DNA from: Clostridia bacterium
Lineage (GTDB): Bacteria; Bacillota; Clostridia; Saccharofermentanales; Saccharofermentanaceae
Direction of reading: 5' to 3'
Assembly (NCBI GenBank): GCA_024403735.1
Contig: JAKSRG010000019.1
Location: forward strand, 1 to 54,376
Length of the DNA stretch: 54,376 bases
Under the pieces are notes generated by a model, which had not been told where the DNA came from, did not search any database, and saw only the letters and a list, made by a program, of their open reading frames with translations. Both the position numbers and the translations under genes were made by a program. Positions 1 through 8,253 of the stretch are shown one piece after another; positions within the stretch are counted from its first letter, which is position 1, and every line of letters starts with the position of its first letter.

Positions 1-125
1 ATGCTACTGACTACGTTAAGCTAACTGAATTAACAAATGCCATAGAGGCACTTCGCGCAGAGCAGGATGCTCTTATGGAAGAGTGGGAAGAACTTCAGAT
101 GACAATTGAAGATTTGCCGCAGTAA
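1..125 (+). CDS. ABC-F family ATPase, C-terminal end only (partial)
   Basis: This is the last 40 codons of a gene that enters from the left edge, in the frame of position 3, with stop TAA at 123-125. The peptide reads DYVKLTEL, then a Glu-rich helix (EALRAEQDALMEEWEEL) and ends in DLPQ. The pattern DYxKLxEL...LMEEWEEL is typical of the C-terminal coiled coil of duplicated-ATPase ABC-F proteins (Uup/YdiF/EttA-like), which act on ribosomes. The catalytic domains lie outside the window, so the assignment rests on the tail alone. A strong terminator follows directly, separating it from the ctsR operon. Confidence 0.6.
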   Translation, partial: ATDYVKLTELTNAIEALRAEQDALMEEWEELQMTIEDLPQ

Positions 126-129
126 TAAA

Positions 130-171
130 CTTCATCAGATTGTTTTCGAGACAGTCTGGTGGAGTTTTTTT
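130..171 (+). terminator. Rho-independent terminator after ABC-F gene
   Basis: A stem of about 14 bp with a few G-U pairs (arms 130-143 and 151-164) is followed by seven T residues. The loop contains the over-represented 9-mer GTTTTCGAG. Confidence 0.85.
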
Positions 172-246
172 GACCTTTGCGAAAACATCCTGCGCAAATG
201 ATTATATATAGTGCCCTATTGGGTAGTTTGACATTTGGATTAAGTT

Positions 247-263
247 TTTGACTTTTTTTGACT
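247..263 (-). promoter_or_regulatory. CtsR operator (upstream box)
   Basis: On the minus strand this reads AGTCAAA-AAA-AGTCAAA, an exact match to the CtsR tandem-heptad consensus (RGTCAAA, 3-bp spacer, RGTCAAA). It lies just upstream of the -35 element of the ctsR promoter. Confidence 0.85.
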
Positions 264-269
264 TTTGTG

Positions 270-298
270 TTGACAAAGAAAAATCAAAGTACGATAAT
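270..298 (+). promoter_or_regulatory. Sigma-A promoter of the ctsR operon
   Basis: TTGACA (270-275), a 17-bp spacer and GATAAT (293-298). The predicted start near 305 falls inside the downstream CtsR boxes, so bound CtsR would block the promoter from both sides. Confidence 0.85.
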
Positions 299-303
299 AC
301 AAA

Positions 304-332
304 TATCAAAGAAAGTCAAAGTCAAAATCAAA
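304..332 (+). promoter_or_regulatory. CtsR operator cluster at the transcription start
   Basis: TATCAAA (304-310), a 3-bp spacer and AGTCAAA (314-320) form a CtsR box. Two further heptads, AGTCAAA (320-326) and AATCAAA (326-332), continue in a 6-bp register. This gives a head-to-tail series of TCAAA units rather than one box. Confidence 0.75.
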
Positions 333-376
333 GTTGAACAAAAGGACTATTAAGCTATAAGCAGAAAGGAGAAAAG

Positions 377-844
377 ATGGCTAGACTTGTTGATGTTATC
401 GAGATGATGATCAAAGAGATGCTTGATGAGAATAACGGCTCAGCGACAATAAGCAGAAGTGATCTTGCCGAACGAGCGAATTGCGTTCCATCACAGATTA
501 CATACGTATTGTCTACAAGGTTCTCATCTGGTAATGGATACATAGTAGAGAGTAGACGAGGTGGTGGAGGTCAGATTACGATTTCCCGAGCTAATCTATT
601 CGTTACGAAGAACGAATATATTCAGTTTGTTCTTGATTCTATTAACGGGGATTTGACTCAACAGCAGGCTAAGATACTTCTTGAGAGCATGATTAGTAGA
701 GGTGCTATTACAGTACACGATGGAAACATTATTATGACTGCTGTATCAGATAGAGCCCTCGCGAAGGTAGATTCAGACATAAGATCAATTGTTAGAGCAG
801 ACATATTTAGGAATGCTCTTGTTGGATTAATGGTAGATAGTTGA
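377..844 (+). CDS. ctsR: Transcriptional repressor CtsR
   Basis: CtsR represses class III heat-shock (clp) genes by binding tandem heptads and loses DNA binding on heat or protein stress. The 155-residue protein has the family's usual length. It has the N-terminal winged helix (about 1-75) with the glycine-rich wing RRGGGG at 60-65, which is the thermosensing loop and DNA-contact element, followed by a helical dimerisation and McsB/ClpC-interaction domain. An AGAAAGGAGA ribosome site precedes ATG 377. It is first in ctsR-mcsA-mcsB-clpC and its own promoter carries matching operators, so autoregulation is expected. Because the McsB encoded here appears inactive, release from DNA probably depends on intrinsic thermosensing or McsA/ClpC rather than arginine phosphorylation (inference). 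Confidence 0.95.
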   Translation: MARLVDVIEMMIKEMLDENNGSATISRSDLAERANCVPSQITYVLSTRFSSGNGYIVESRRGGGGQITISRANLFVTKNEYIQFVLDSINGDLTQQQAKILLESMISRGAITVHDGNIIMTAVSDRALAKVDSDIRSIVRADIFRNALVGLMVDS

Positions 845-883
845 TAGATATTATTTGAGTAAATATTAGATAGGAGATTATAT

Positions 884-1492
884 ATGCGTTGTGAACGTTG
901 CGGTAAGCAAATTGGTAACAAGATATTTAAATATAACAACTCATATTTATGCCCAGAGTGCGCGAGTGCAACTGGTGTGGCTGATATGTTGGCTAACCCT
1001 TTTGCTGGTGTTATGAATATGATGGATTCAGATTTTATGGGAGCAATCCCACCAGTATTTAGTAATTTGGAGTTCTCTTCTACTCGAGCTCAGATTAAGT
1101 GCCCTAAGTGTGGAACAAGCTTCAGAGATTTCGATAACACAGGAACTTTTGGCTGTATTGAATGTTATGTAGCATTTAACGATCAGCTCCAGCGTTATCT
1201 TATGAAATCACAGCCAAATACAGATTATATGGGACGTAAGCCTGGTATCCTTTCTGAAGGTAATACTTGGCAGGATGAAGCTACTGAAGATGTTAAGGCT
1301 AGCGAAGAGGTTGAGGCTCCTGCTGCAATTAACGAAGCTGAAGACGAGAAGCTTACTAAGTATGAGAATTCAGATATTGGAATGCTTAGCGATGATGATT
1401 TGAAAGAAGCAATTCAGCTAGCTGTAAAGAAAGAGAACTACATGCTCGCAGCACGTTTTCGAGATGAACTTAAGGGAAGAGAGGGTAACTAA
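884..1492 (+). CDS. mcsA: McsA, zinc-binding activator of McsB/ClpC
   Basis: In Bacillus, McsA is a zinc protein that activates the McsB arginine kinase and helps regulate CtsR and ClpC. Visible here are Cys pairs C3/C6, C23/C26, C73/C76 and C91/C94, the conserved stretch CPKCGTSFRDF...GCIECY (73-95), an acidic low-complexity linker (about 130-165) and a C-terminal UVR motif (about 169-202, DLKEAIQLAVKKENYMLAAR). It is 202 residues, slightly longer than the Bacillus protein because of the linker. The mcsB start lies 2 nt after its stop, implying translational coupling. All four CxxC pairs are intact, in contrast to the eroded McsB. Confidence 0.93.
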   Translation: MRCERCGKQIGNKIFKYNNSYLCPECASATGVADMLANPFAGVMNMMDSDFMGAIPPVFSNLEFSSTRAQIKCPKCGTSFRDFDNTGTFGCIECYVAFNDQLQRYLMKSQPNTDYMGRKPGILSEGNTWQDEATEDVKASEEVEAPAAINEAEDEKLTKYENSDIGMLSDDDLKEAIQLAVKKENYMLAARFRDELKGREGN

Positions 1493-1494
1493 TT

Positions 1495-2505
1495 ATGTGG
1501 TATGACGAAATTGGTGAAAACAATGACATAATCCTTTCTTCTTGCGTATCAGTTGTTCGTAATATTAGAGGTTATAAGTTCCCTACTAAGATGGACGCTG
1601 AGGAGAAGGAGTTCGTACTTACTAGTGCTGAGGCATTTGCTAAGGAAAATGATATGAAATTCGTTCGACTTGAGGAATTGTCCGATGGTCAGCGAGTTGA
1701 ATTCTTAAGACATAAGATTGCGAATATTGAGGAATTGCAGAACCCAAGTGGCAAGGGACTTGTAATTAGTGATGATGAGTCTTTGAGCATTGTTGTTAAT
1801 CAGGGCAACCACTTCAGAATTCAGGGTAACTGCAATGGTGGCGATATTAACAGCATTTTCTGGGCAGTTGAGAAGCTCGCTGTAAATGTTGAGAAGAAAT
1901 TCGACATCGCGTTCAGTGAAAGACTTGGCTTCTTGTCTTCTAACCCATTTGAGGTAGGAACTGGACTTCGAGTATCTTTCATTATTTCAGTACCAGCTAT
2001 CGAAAAGGGTGGCGTAATGCCAAAGGTTCTCCAGAGACTTAATAGTCTTGATTGGAAGATGGTTCCTTATATTGGAGATGGTAATAAGCGTACTGGTAAT
2101 CTTTATGAGGTATATAGCACATCAACACTTGGTGTTACTGAAAAGAAGATTTACGAGCGTGCGATAACAGTTCTCGAGGATATCGTTAAAGTTGAACGTA
2201 TGTGTAGAGAAGCTATCTATAACAAGAATAAGATTATCGTTGAAGATCAGTATTTCAGATCTTACGGAATGCTTAAGTACTGTCAGAAGCTCGAGTTAAG
2301 CGAGGCTTTGGAAGCACTTGGATGGCTTAGATTAGCACACAGCATGATTAAGGATAATTCAGTTGATCTTGACTTAACAAAGATTAACAAGATGACAGAT
2401 CGTATATGTACAGAAATGAAGCATCTTAAAGGCAATGCTTCAATTAAAGTAGAAACTGCAAGGGCAAAGCAGATTCGAGCTATATTGGAAGGAGAGAGTA
2501 ACTAA
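1495..2505 (+). CDS. mcsB: McsB-like protein, predicted catalytically dead
   Basis: By position and overall fold this is McsB, the protein-arginine kinase of the phosphagen-kinase family (336 residues; Bacillus about 363). Typical landmarks remain: RIQ at 108-110, GTGLR at 155-159, GN at 201-202 and FRSYGML in the C-terminal half. The catalytic motifs do not. The nucleotide-binding SSRxRLxRN is SSCVSVVRN (15-23). NEEDH is NQGNH (102-106), losing the acidic residues. The CPTN cysteine (C167 in Bacillus) is Asn in NPFEVGTG (150-157). The flexible-loop Glu (E212 in Bacillus, in GEGSE) is Lys in GDGNK (194-198). The C-terminal RDxxRA phosphoarginine-pocket motif is also changed. The reading frame is intact, so this looks like a maintained pseudokinase or scaffold. 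Its stop overlaps the clpC start by one base. Confidence 0.85.
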   Translation: MWYDEIGENNDIILSSCVSVVRNIRGYKFPTKMDAEEKEFVLTSAEAFAKENDMKFVRLEELSDGQRVEFLRHKIANIEELQNPSGKGLVISDDESLSIVVNQGNHFRIQGNCNGGDINSIFWAVEKLAVNVEKKFDIAFSERLGFLSSNPFEVGTGLRVSFIISVPAIEKGGVMPKVLQRLNSLDWKMVPYIGDGNKRTGNLYEVYSTSTLGVTEKKIYERAITVLEDIVKVERMCREAIYNKNKIIVEDQYFRSYGMLKYCQKLELSEALEALGWLRLAHSMIKDNSVDLDLTKINKMTDRICTEMKHLKGNASIKVETARAKQIRAILEGESN

Positions 2506-5084
2506 TGAAATTTGGTGAGAGTGCAATTCAATTAATGTCAGATGCGCTTATATTCGCGAAAGCCTTCAAATGTGAGACTGTTGGTACTGAGTATGTATTG
2601 TTAGCTTTAACAGGTGTTGACTGTGACGCTAAGGGCATCCTCGAAAAGTTTGATTTGACACAAGAAACAATCGCAGCAGTTATATCTAAGCAGGAGCAGA
2701 TTGAGATGGTTTCTTTGTCTGATGAAGAACTATCTAGAATTAGTTTTGAAGATTCACTTAGATCAGCAAGAATTGATACTAAGAGAGTTCTTGCAGAAGC
2801 TGATCTTCTCGCTAAGAGATTTAATGAGAATGGAGTAATCCAGCCAGAACATATTCTTCTTGTTCTCGCTACAAAGAGAAACTTCAATGCAGCTAAGATT
2901 ATGATGGCACTTGGAGCTAATCTTGATGAGATTAGAAATAAGGCTGTTGAGGCAATTGGGGCATCAAATTCAGGTTCTTCTGAGCCTGAGATGGGTGCAG
3001 GAAGATTCGACGGTCGTCGTGAAGATCGTGAATCTTCTAGAAATGTTCATAAGGCAAAAAAGGGTAAACACCCTGTACTTGATAAGTATGGTAAGAACCT
3101 TACTGAAGCAGCTAAGAACGGTAAGATTGATCCAGTTATTGGCCGTGAGGAAGAGATTAATCGTGTAATGCAGATCCTTGCAAGACGTACTAAGAATAAT
3201 CCTTGTCTCGTTGGTGAGCCTGGTGTCGGTAAGACTGCTATCGCTGAAGGCTTGGCACTTAAGATTGCTGAGGATGATGTACCAGATATCATTAGAGGTA
3301 AGACAGTATTTAATATTGAGATTAGCTCAATGGTTGCTGGTTCAAAGTATCGTGGTGAGTTCGAGGAAAGAATTCAGCAGGTCCTTGATGAGGCATCTAC
3401 AAATGAAGATATTATCCTCTTCATCGATGAGATTCATAGTCTCGTAGGTGCAGGTGATTCTAATGGTTCACTAGATGCTGCTAATATCATGAAGCCTATG
3501 CTCGCTAGAGGTGAACTCCAGATTATTGGTGCTACAACTCTTGATGAATATAGTAAGGTTATTGAGAAGGATGCAGCTCTTGAGAGAAGATTCCAGAAGG
3601 TTATTGTTGAGGAACCTTCACAGGCAGAAGCAATATTGATCCTTAAGGGACTTCGTCAGAGATATGAGACACATCACAAAGTTAAGATCCCTGATGAGGC
3701 GATTGAGGCTGCAGTATCTCTTTCATCTAGATATTTGACAGACAGATTCCTCCCTGATAAGGCAATTGACCTTATTGATGAAGCATCTGCTCGTAAGAGA
3801 ATTAATTTCCAGACAACTAATGACAGCAAGACATTGAATGCCCAGCTCGAAGAAGTATCTCGTCTTAAGGGTGTAGCTGTTGCTAATATGGAATTCGAGA
3901 AGGCTCAGGAACTCCTTACTCAGGAGAATGAGATTAAGGCTCAGCTCGAAAAGATTAAGGCTGCAACCTCAGTAGATGAGAATAACCAGTTTATCGGTGA
4001 ACTCTCAGTTGATGATATTGCTGATGTACTTGCTAAGTGGTCAGGTATTCCAGTTGCAAAGATTACAGAAAGCGATGCTGAGAAACTCAAGAACCTTGAA
4101 GAAGAACTTAAGGCTAGAGTTATTGGTCAGGACGAAGCTGTTAAGGCAATTGCTAGAGCTATCAGAAGAAGTAGACTTGGACTTAAGGATCCAAAGCGTC
4201 CATCAGGTTCATTCATCTTCCTTGGTACTACTGGTGTTGGTAAGACAGAGCTTGCACGTGCACTTGCTGAAGTAATGTTCGGTAATGAGAGTGCATTAGT
4301 AAGAATTGATATGTCTGAATATATGGAGAAGCACTCAGTATCTAAGCTTATTGGATCTCCTCCAGGATATGTTGGATACGATGAAGGTGGTCAGTTGACA
4401 GAGAAGGTTCGTCGTCATCCATATTCAGTAGTATTGTTCGATGAGATTGAGAAGGCTCATCCAGATATCTTCAACAGCATGCTCCAGATTTTGGATGATG
4501 GTCGTTTGACAGATGGTAAGGGCCGAGTAGTAGATTTCAAGAATACAATCATTATTATGACATCAAACGTTGGCGCAAGAATGCTCACATCAGCTGCAAC
4601 AAGACGTATCGGTTTTGAGCTTGAGGATGAGAATGACGAAGATGAGCTTTCAAGAGAGCACCTCTACGGTGGTAAGAATTATGACGATGCTAAGAAGATT
4701 GTTCTTGATGAACTCAAGAAGAGCTTCACACCAGAATTCATCAACCGTGTAGATGAGATTATCTTCTTCAGAATGCTCAATTCAGAATCAATTACTAAGA
4801 TTGTTGACTTGCTCATGAATAGTGTAACTAAGAGAGTTAATAACCTTGGAATAGAGATTAAACTTACTGATGAAGCAAAGAAATTGCTCGGTAAGAAGGG
4901 ATATGATCCACAGTATGGTGCACGTCCTTTGAGAAGAGTAATTCAGGCAATGGTAGAAGACAAATTCTCTGAGGCACTTCTCGATGGCATCATCGCTCCT
5001 GGCGATGTAGCACTCGTAGATTGTATCAATGATGAGATTGTAATTTCTCAAGATACTCCTGTAGTTGAGAGTGTAGAAGAGTAA
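2505..5084 (+). CDS. clpC: ATP-dependent Clp protease ATP-binding subunit ClpC
   Basis: ClpC is a hexameric AAA+ unfoldase that feeds ClpP, degrades misfolded proteins and controls CtsR and competence factors. The 859-residue protein has the double Clp N-domain (1-145), a first AAA module with Walker A GEPGVGKT (237-244) and FIDEIH, a short middle domain with a UVR-like helix pair (about 461-483), a second AAA module with GTTGVGKT (574-581), the [15 protein letters not shown] segment and a C-terminal D2-small domain ([10 protein letters not shown]). The two N-domain glutamates that in Bacillus bind phosphoarginine sit in preserved contexts (VGTE and QPEH). ATG overlaps the mcsB stop. A terminator ends the operon. 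Confidence 0.97.
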   Translation: MKFGESAIQLMSDALIFAKAFKCETVGTEYVLLALTGVDCDAKGILEKFDLTQETIAAVISKQEQIEMVSLSDEELSRISFEDSLRSARIDTKRVLAEADLLAKRFNENGVIQPEHILLVLATKRNFNAAKIMMALGANLDEIRNKAVEAIGASNSGSSEPEMGAGRFDGRREDRESSRNVHKAKKGKHPVLDKYGKNLTEAAKNGKIDPVIGREEEINRVMQILARRTKNNPCLVGEPGVGKTAIAEGLALKIAEDDVPDIIRGKTVFNIEISSMVAGSKYRGEFEERIQQVLDEASTNEDIILFIDEIHSLVGAGDSNGSLDAANIMKPMLARGELQIIGATTLDEYSKVIEKDAALERRFQKVIVEEPSQAEAILILKGLRQRYETHHKVKIPDEAIEAAVSLSSRYLTDRFLPDKAIDLIDEASARKRINFQTTNDSKTLNAQLEEVSRLKGVAVANMEFEKAQELLTQENEIKAQLEKIKAATSVDENNQFIGELSVDDIADVLAKWSGIPVAKITESDAEKLKNLEEELKARVIGQDEAVKAIARAIRRSRLGLKDPKRPSGSFIFLGTTGVGKTELARALAEVMFGNESALVRIDMSEYMEKHSVSKLIGSPPGYVGYDEGGQLTEKVRRHPYSVVLFDEIEKAHPDIFNSMLQILDDGRLTDGKGRVVDFKNTIIIMTSNVGARMLTSAATRRIGFELEDENDEDELSREHLYGGKNYDDAKKIVLDELKKSFTPEFINRVDEIIFFRMLNSESITKIVDLLMNSVTKRVNNLGIEIKLTDEAKKLLGKKGYDPQYGARPLRRVIQAMVEDKFSEALLDGIIAPGDVALVDCINDEIVISQDTPVVESVEE

Positions 5085-5120
5085 TACTACTTATCAGTTG
5101 TTAACAATTGAACTGTTCAA

Positions 5121-5155
5121 AAACCACTCAAAATATCAATTTTGGGTGGTTTTTT
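5121..5155 (+). terminator. Terminator of the ctsR operon
   Basis: Arms AACCACTCAAAAT and ATTTTGGGTGGTT form a 13-bp stem with one G-U pair, followed by a run of T. Confidence 0.9.
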
Positions 5156-5240
5156 GCTGTGAAAATATTAGTTTGATGCTCAAGACATATTTTGTTCACA
5201 AATTGTTAACTAAATATGGCGAAAATGTGAAAAAATTGAG

Positions 5241-5269
5241 TTGAAGAGTAATCAAAAACTTTTTATAAT
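5241..5269 (+). promoter_or_regulatory. Promoter of the pilin-like gene
   Basis: TTGAAG (5241-5246), a 17-bp spacer and TATAAT (5264-5269), about 40 bp before ATG 5311. A GAAAGGGTGAAG ribosome site follows. Confidence 0.75.
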
Positions 5270-5310
5270 AGCTCCATAAGGTATATAACACATGAAAGGG
5301 TGAAGTAATT

Positions 5311-6150
5311 ATGGCTAATAAGAACAAAAAAGGTTTTACCTTAGTTGAAATGATGCTCGTAGTAGCAATCATTCTTATCCTCGCAGCAGCTACAACTTTT
5401 GGCTTATCACGTTATTTGTCATACGCTAATGAGAAGTCAGAACTCGTTAATCAGAAGGGTCAGACATATGATCAGGTTCAGCTCGATTTGAAGGCAATGG
5501 TTAACGCTTCTCCAGCTTCTATGCCAGCTCCTACTGGTGGTGCACCAGCCGGCGGTGGCGGTGGTGGCGCAGGAGGCGGCGGTGGTGCCGGCGGTGGCGG
5601 TGGTTCACCAACAGCAGCTCCAACAGCAGCTCCAACAACTCCAACTCCAGGTGCAGGTGGCGGAGGCGGCGGTGGTCCTATTATCGTAACACCAGCTCCA
5701 ACAACTCCAACACCAGCTCCTTCAACTCCAACTCCAGCTCCAGGCGGCGGTGGTGCCGGCGGTGCAGGTGGTGCAGGCGGTGGTGCAGGTGCAACTATCG
5801 ATCCTGAGCTCCTTGGTAGTGGCGTAGTTCAGCCAGGTGGACTAACAGTTAAGTATGGTTCTAACATCACTGTTAATACAGCTAACCTTACATTGACAGG
5901 TAAGGGTGTTAACTCAATCAAGGAAAATGGTGATGGATCATATTCTATGAAGATTCAGAACGATCAGTACAATTCAGTAGATTGTGACATTACTATCAAT
6001 GTTTCTGGTGGTAAGATTACATTTACTGGTGGTAATAAGTGGATTTTGAGTGGTTTTAGAGATGACTTGTGGAAGGGCGAGACATTTGAGTTAAGTCAGC
6101 ATGAGCTCCAGTACCTCAAAGATAACTACGGACTTGATATTCAGGTATAA
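5311..6150 (+). CDS. Type IV pilin-like protein with Gly/Pro/Thr-rich tract
   Basis: The N-terminus MANKNKKG|FTLVEMMLVV is a class III (prepilin peptidase) signal. Cleavage after G8 would give a mature protein starting Phe with Glu at +5 and one hydrophobic helix (about 9-36). A polar helix follows to about 65. Residues about 75-170 are extremely low in complexity: poly-Gly/Ala blocks alternate with PTPAP/TPTPAP blocks. A compact C-terminal region (about 175-279, with repeated TG/NG turns) has no recognised family. No pilus assembly ATPase, PilC or prepilin peptidase gene is in the window, so those would have to lie elsewhere. The glycine tract could be a flexible stalk lifting the C-terminal domain off the cell surface (inference). 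The short pilin-like gene at 6346 shares its N-terminus. Confidence 0.8.
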   Translation: MANKNKKGFTLVEMMLVVAIILILAAATTFGLSRYLSYANEKSELVNQKGQTYDQVQLDLKAMVNASPASMPAPTGGAPAGGGGGGAGGGGGAGGGGGSPTAAPTAAPTTPTPGAGGGGGGGPIIVTPAPTTPTPAPSTPTPAPGGGGAGGAGGAGGGAGATIDPELLGSGVVQPGGLTVKYGSNITVNTANLTLTGKGVNSIKENGDGSYSMKIQNDQYNSVDCDITINVSGGKITFTGGNKWILSGFRDDLWKGETFELSQHELQYLKDNYGLDIQV

Positions 6151-6232
6151 CATCTAGTTTATTTATGACAGTAATCACAGAGAATTAATTAAGATAATTT
6201 TCTTTACTTCATATATATACCTTTCATTTGAG

Positions 6233-6256
6233 AAGCCATCCGTGAGGATGGCTTTT
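6233..6256 (+). terminator. Terminator after pilin-like gene
   Basis: AAGCCATCC, a GTGA loop and GGATGGCTT form a perfect 9-bp stem ending in TTTT. Confidence 0.85.
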
Positions 6257-6345
6257 CATATGCTTAAATTATAAATTTATATAGCCAAATAGAACTGAAC
6301 GTTATAAAATATATGGGTTGTATTTTGTTTATAGAGGTATATATC

Positions 6346-6558
6346 ATGAAGAAGATGGGAAAAAATAGTAAGGGTTTTACTCTTGTTGAGATGTTGCTAG
6401 TAGTAGTCATTATCTTGATCTTAGCTGCAGCTACAACATTCGGTATTACAAGATACTTGGATTATTCTAACGAGACAACTGAAATGGTGAACGAGCATAA
6501 CGATGTTAATGATAAAGTTCAGTCAGATATTCAGGGTTTGATTGTTAATAACGAATAA
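6346..6558 (+). CDS. Short pilin-like protein (70 aa)
   Basis: ATG 6346 is preferred over the in-frame ATG at 6313 because AGAGG (6333-6337) sits 8 nt before it. The product begins MKKMGKNSKG|FTLVEML, a prepilin peptidase site at G10 with Glu at +5 of the mature form. The helix VVVIILILAAATTFG and the motif RYLDYSNE nearly copy the 5311 gene (RYLSYANE), so the two are paralogues. It stops after about 35 further residues (QSDIQGLIVNNE) with no globular head. This resembles a minimal pilin or a minor pseudopilin that acts as a helix in a filament. A TATAAA-like -10 (6303-6308) has no clear -35. Confidence 0.78.
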   Translation: MKKMGKNSKGFTLVEMLLVVVIILILAAATTFGITRYLDYSNETTEMVNEHNDVNDKVQSDIQGLIVNNE

Positions 6559-6590
6559 TTCTTGAGAGTTTTACTTGCTACAAAACAAAT

Positions 6591-6625
6591 AAGCTGTCCT
6601 AGACAATGTCTAGGGCAGCTTTTTG
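6591..6625. terminator. Terminator between convergent pilin and ABC importer genes
   Basis: A 15-bp stem (AAGCTGTCCTAGACA with TGTCTAGGGCAGCTT, one G-U) followed by TTTTT on the plus strand. The minus-strand side has a weaker T-rich tail and may also end the importer operon. Confidence 0.85.
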
Positions 6626-6636
6626 TATCTTAATGA

Positions 6637-8253
6637 TTATTCAATTGCTAATCTGTCGGTGCTGAAATTTTTGTGAAGAGTTATCTCCGCATCGAGTAAC
6701 TCCTTAGTTGTATCAGACTGTGGATTAGTAAGTACATCCTGAGTATTACCACTCTCGACAATCTTACCTTCGTTCATAACTAGAACCCTTGAAGTTGTAG
6801 CCTTAACAATTCTAAGGTTGTGAGAAATAAGGAGGATAGAAGTATTGAACTCTCTATTGATGCTAGAAAGGATACTCAGAATTCTAGCACCTGAAGTAGT
6901 ATCAAGTGAAGATAGTGGTTCATCTGCAATGATTATCGCTGGATTAAGCATGAGACACATCGCGATTGCTACACGCTGACGTTGTCCACCAGATAACTGA
7001 GAAGGATATCTATCAAGATGCATAGGTTCAAGACCTACAGAAACAAGAGTATCTGTAGCTTTGGCTTTGAGTTCTTCTTTAGTCATATTTATCTTTGCTG
7101 CACGAATAGCTTCTGCAAGGTGCCAGTATACACTGTAAGAAGGATTGAGACATGTTCCAGGGTCCTGGAAAACAACCGCAAGTCTTCCTGCTGGAGTAGA
7201 AATAGTTCCAGATTTAGGATTGATAAGTCCACTTAATGCTCTAGTAAGTGTAGTTTTGCCACAACCGCTGCTACCGATTAATCCAACTACTTCACCAGGT
7301 AGCATGTTGAATGAAATATCTTCAAGTATATTTTTGTATACACGCTTGAAACCCTTGCGATCCATATAACCAGCACAGAGATTAGATACTTTGATAACTG
7401 GTTCTGCATCCTTATCAGGAGTATTAAAAGTAAGGTTTAATACCTTTGGATCGAACTTGGACTTAGTAAGAAGGTCAGCTGTATAAGCGTCTTTTGGATT
7501 GAAAAGAATGTCGAAAGAACTTCCTGAATCTACAATCTCGCCTGTACGCATAACGAGTACTCTGTCACAGAAATTTCCTACAGTAGATAAATCGTGTGAG
7601 ATGAATAGAACTGACATATTAAGTTCATCACAAAGTGATTTGATAAGCTTCATGATTGAACATGAAGTAACAGTGTCTAGTGATGAAGTAGGCTCGTCAG
7701 CGATAAGGAGTTTTGGCTTAAGAAGAGCTGCTCCTGCAATTAGGACACGCTGACGCTGACCACCAGATAATTCATGTGGAAATCTGTTTAGTATTTCTTC
7801 GCTATTTGTAAAACCAACTCTATCGAGCATCTTAACGATTAAATCGTGACGTTCTGTTTTCGATAAAGTCTCGTGCTCAATTAGGACTTCTTCAAGGTTA
7901 TGGTAGATATTCATGAGTGGGTCGAGAGCTGTATAAGGCTCCTGGAAAATCATGCCAATCTCTTTGCCTCTAATAGCACGCTTTTCTTTATCGTTTAATT
8001 TCAATAAATCCTGATTGTTGAATATGATTGAACCTGATTTAATCTGAGCGTCACTCTTAAGAAGGCCAGTAATAGATAATGCAGTCATTGATTTACCACA
8101 ACCGGAATTACCGATAAGACCTAGTATCTCGCCCTCTCGAATAGAGAATGACAAGTGATTAAGAATTAGCGTATCTGGATTATTGCCTTTGAAATTCAAA
8201 GACAAATCTTTTATCTCAAGAATATTGTTAGTGAATGTCTCGAATGTATGCAT
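6637..8253 (-). CDS. Dipeptide/nickel-type ABC importer, fused double ATPase
   Basis: This 538-residue protein carries two complete nucleotide-binding domains that are usually separate subunits (DppD and DppF). NBD1 (about 8-262) has Walker A GNSGCGKS, signature LSGGQRQR and Walker B LLIADEPTSSLD. NBD2 (about 283-538) has GSSGCGKT, LSGGQRQR and IIADEPLSSLD. It would energise uptake of a peptide, metal-chelate or similar substrate through the two permeases just upstream. Start ATG overlaps the stop of the preceding permease (TAATG), with GAGGTGA as ribosome site. The fusion fixes a 1:1 heterodimer of ATPase domains. The substrate cannot be read from the sequence. Confidence 0.92.
   Translation of the reverse strand: MHTFETFTNNILEIKDLSLNFKGNNPDTLILNHLSFSIREGEILGLIGNSGCGKSMTALSITGLLKSDAQIKSGSIIFNNQDLLKLNDKEKRAIRGKEIGMIFQEPYTALDPLMNIYHNLEEVLIEHETLSKTERHDLIVKMLDRVGFTNSEEILNRFPHELSGGQRQRVLIAGAALLKPKLLIADEPTSSLDTVTSCSIMKLIKSLCDELNMSVLFISHDLSTVGNFCDRVLVMRTGEIVDSGSSFDILFNPKDAYTADLLTKSKFDPKVLNLTFNTPDKDAEPVIKVSNLCAGYMDRKGFKRVYKNILEDISFNMLPGEVVGLIGSSGCGKTTLTRALSGLINPKSGTISTPAGRLAVVFQDPGTCLNPSYSVYWHLAEAIRAAKINMTKEELKAKATDTLVSVGLEPMHLDRYPSQLSGGQRQRVAIAMCLMLNPAIIIADEPLSSLDTTSGARILSILSSINREFNTSILLISHNLRIVKATTSRVLVMNEGKIVESGNTQDVLTNPQSDTTKELLDAEITLHKNFSTDRLAIE

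Noticed and set aside
2528..2887. Open frame on minus strand inside clpC (119 codons)
   Set aside because: It lies wholly within a clearly coding plus-strand gene, has no ribosome site, and its sequence looks like the reverse of AAG/GAG-rich codons.
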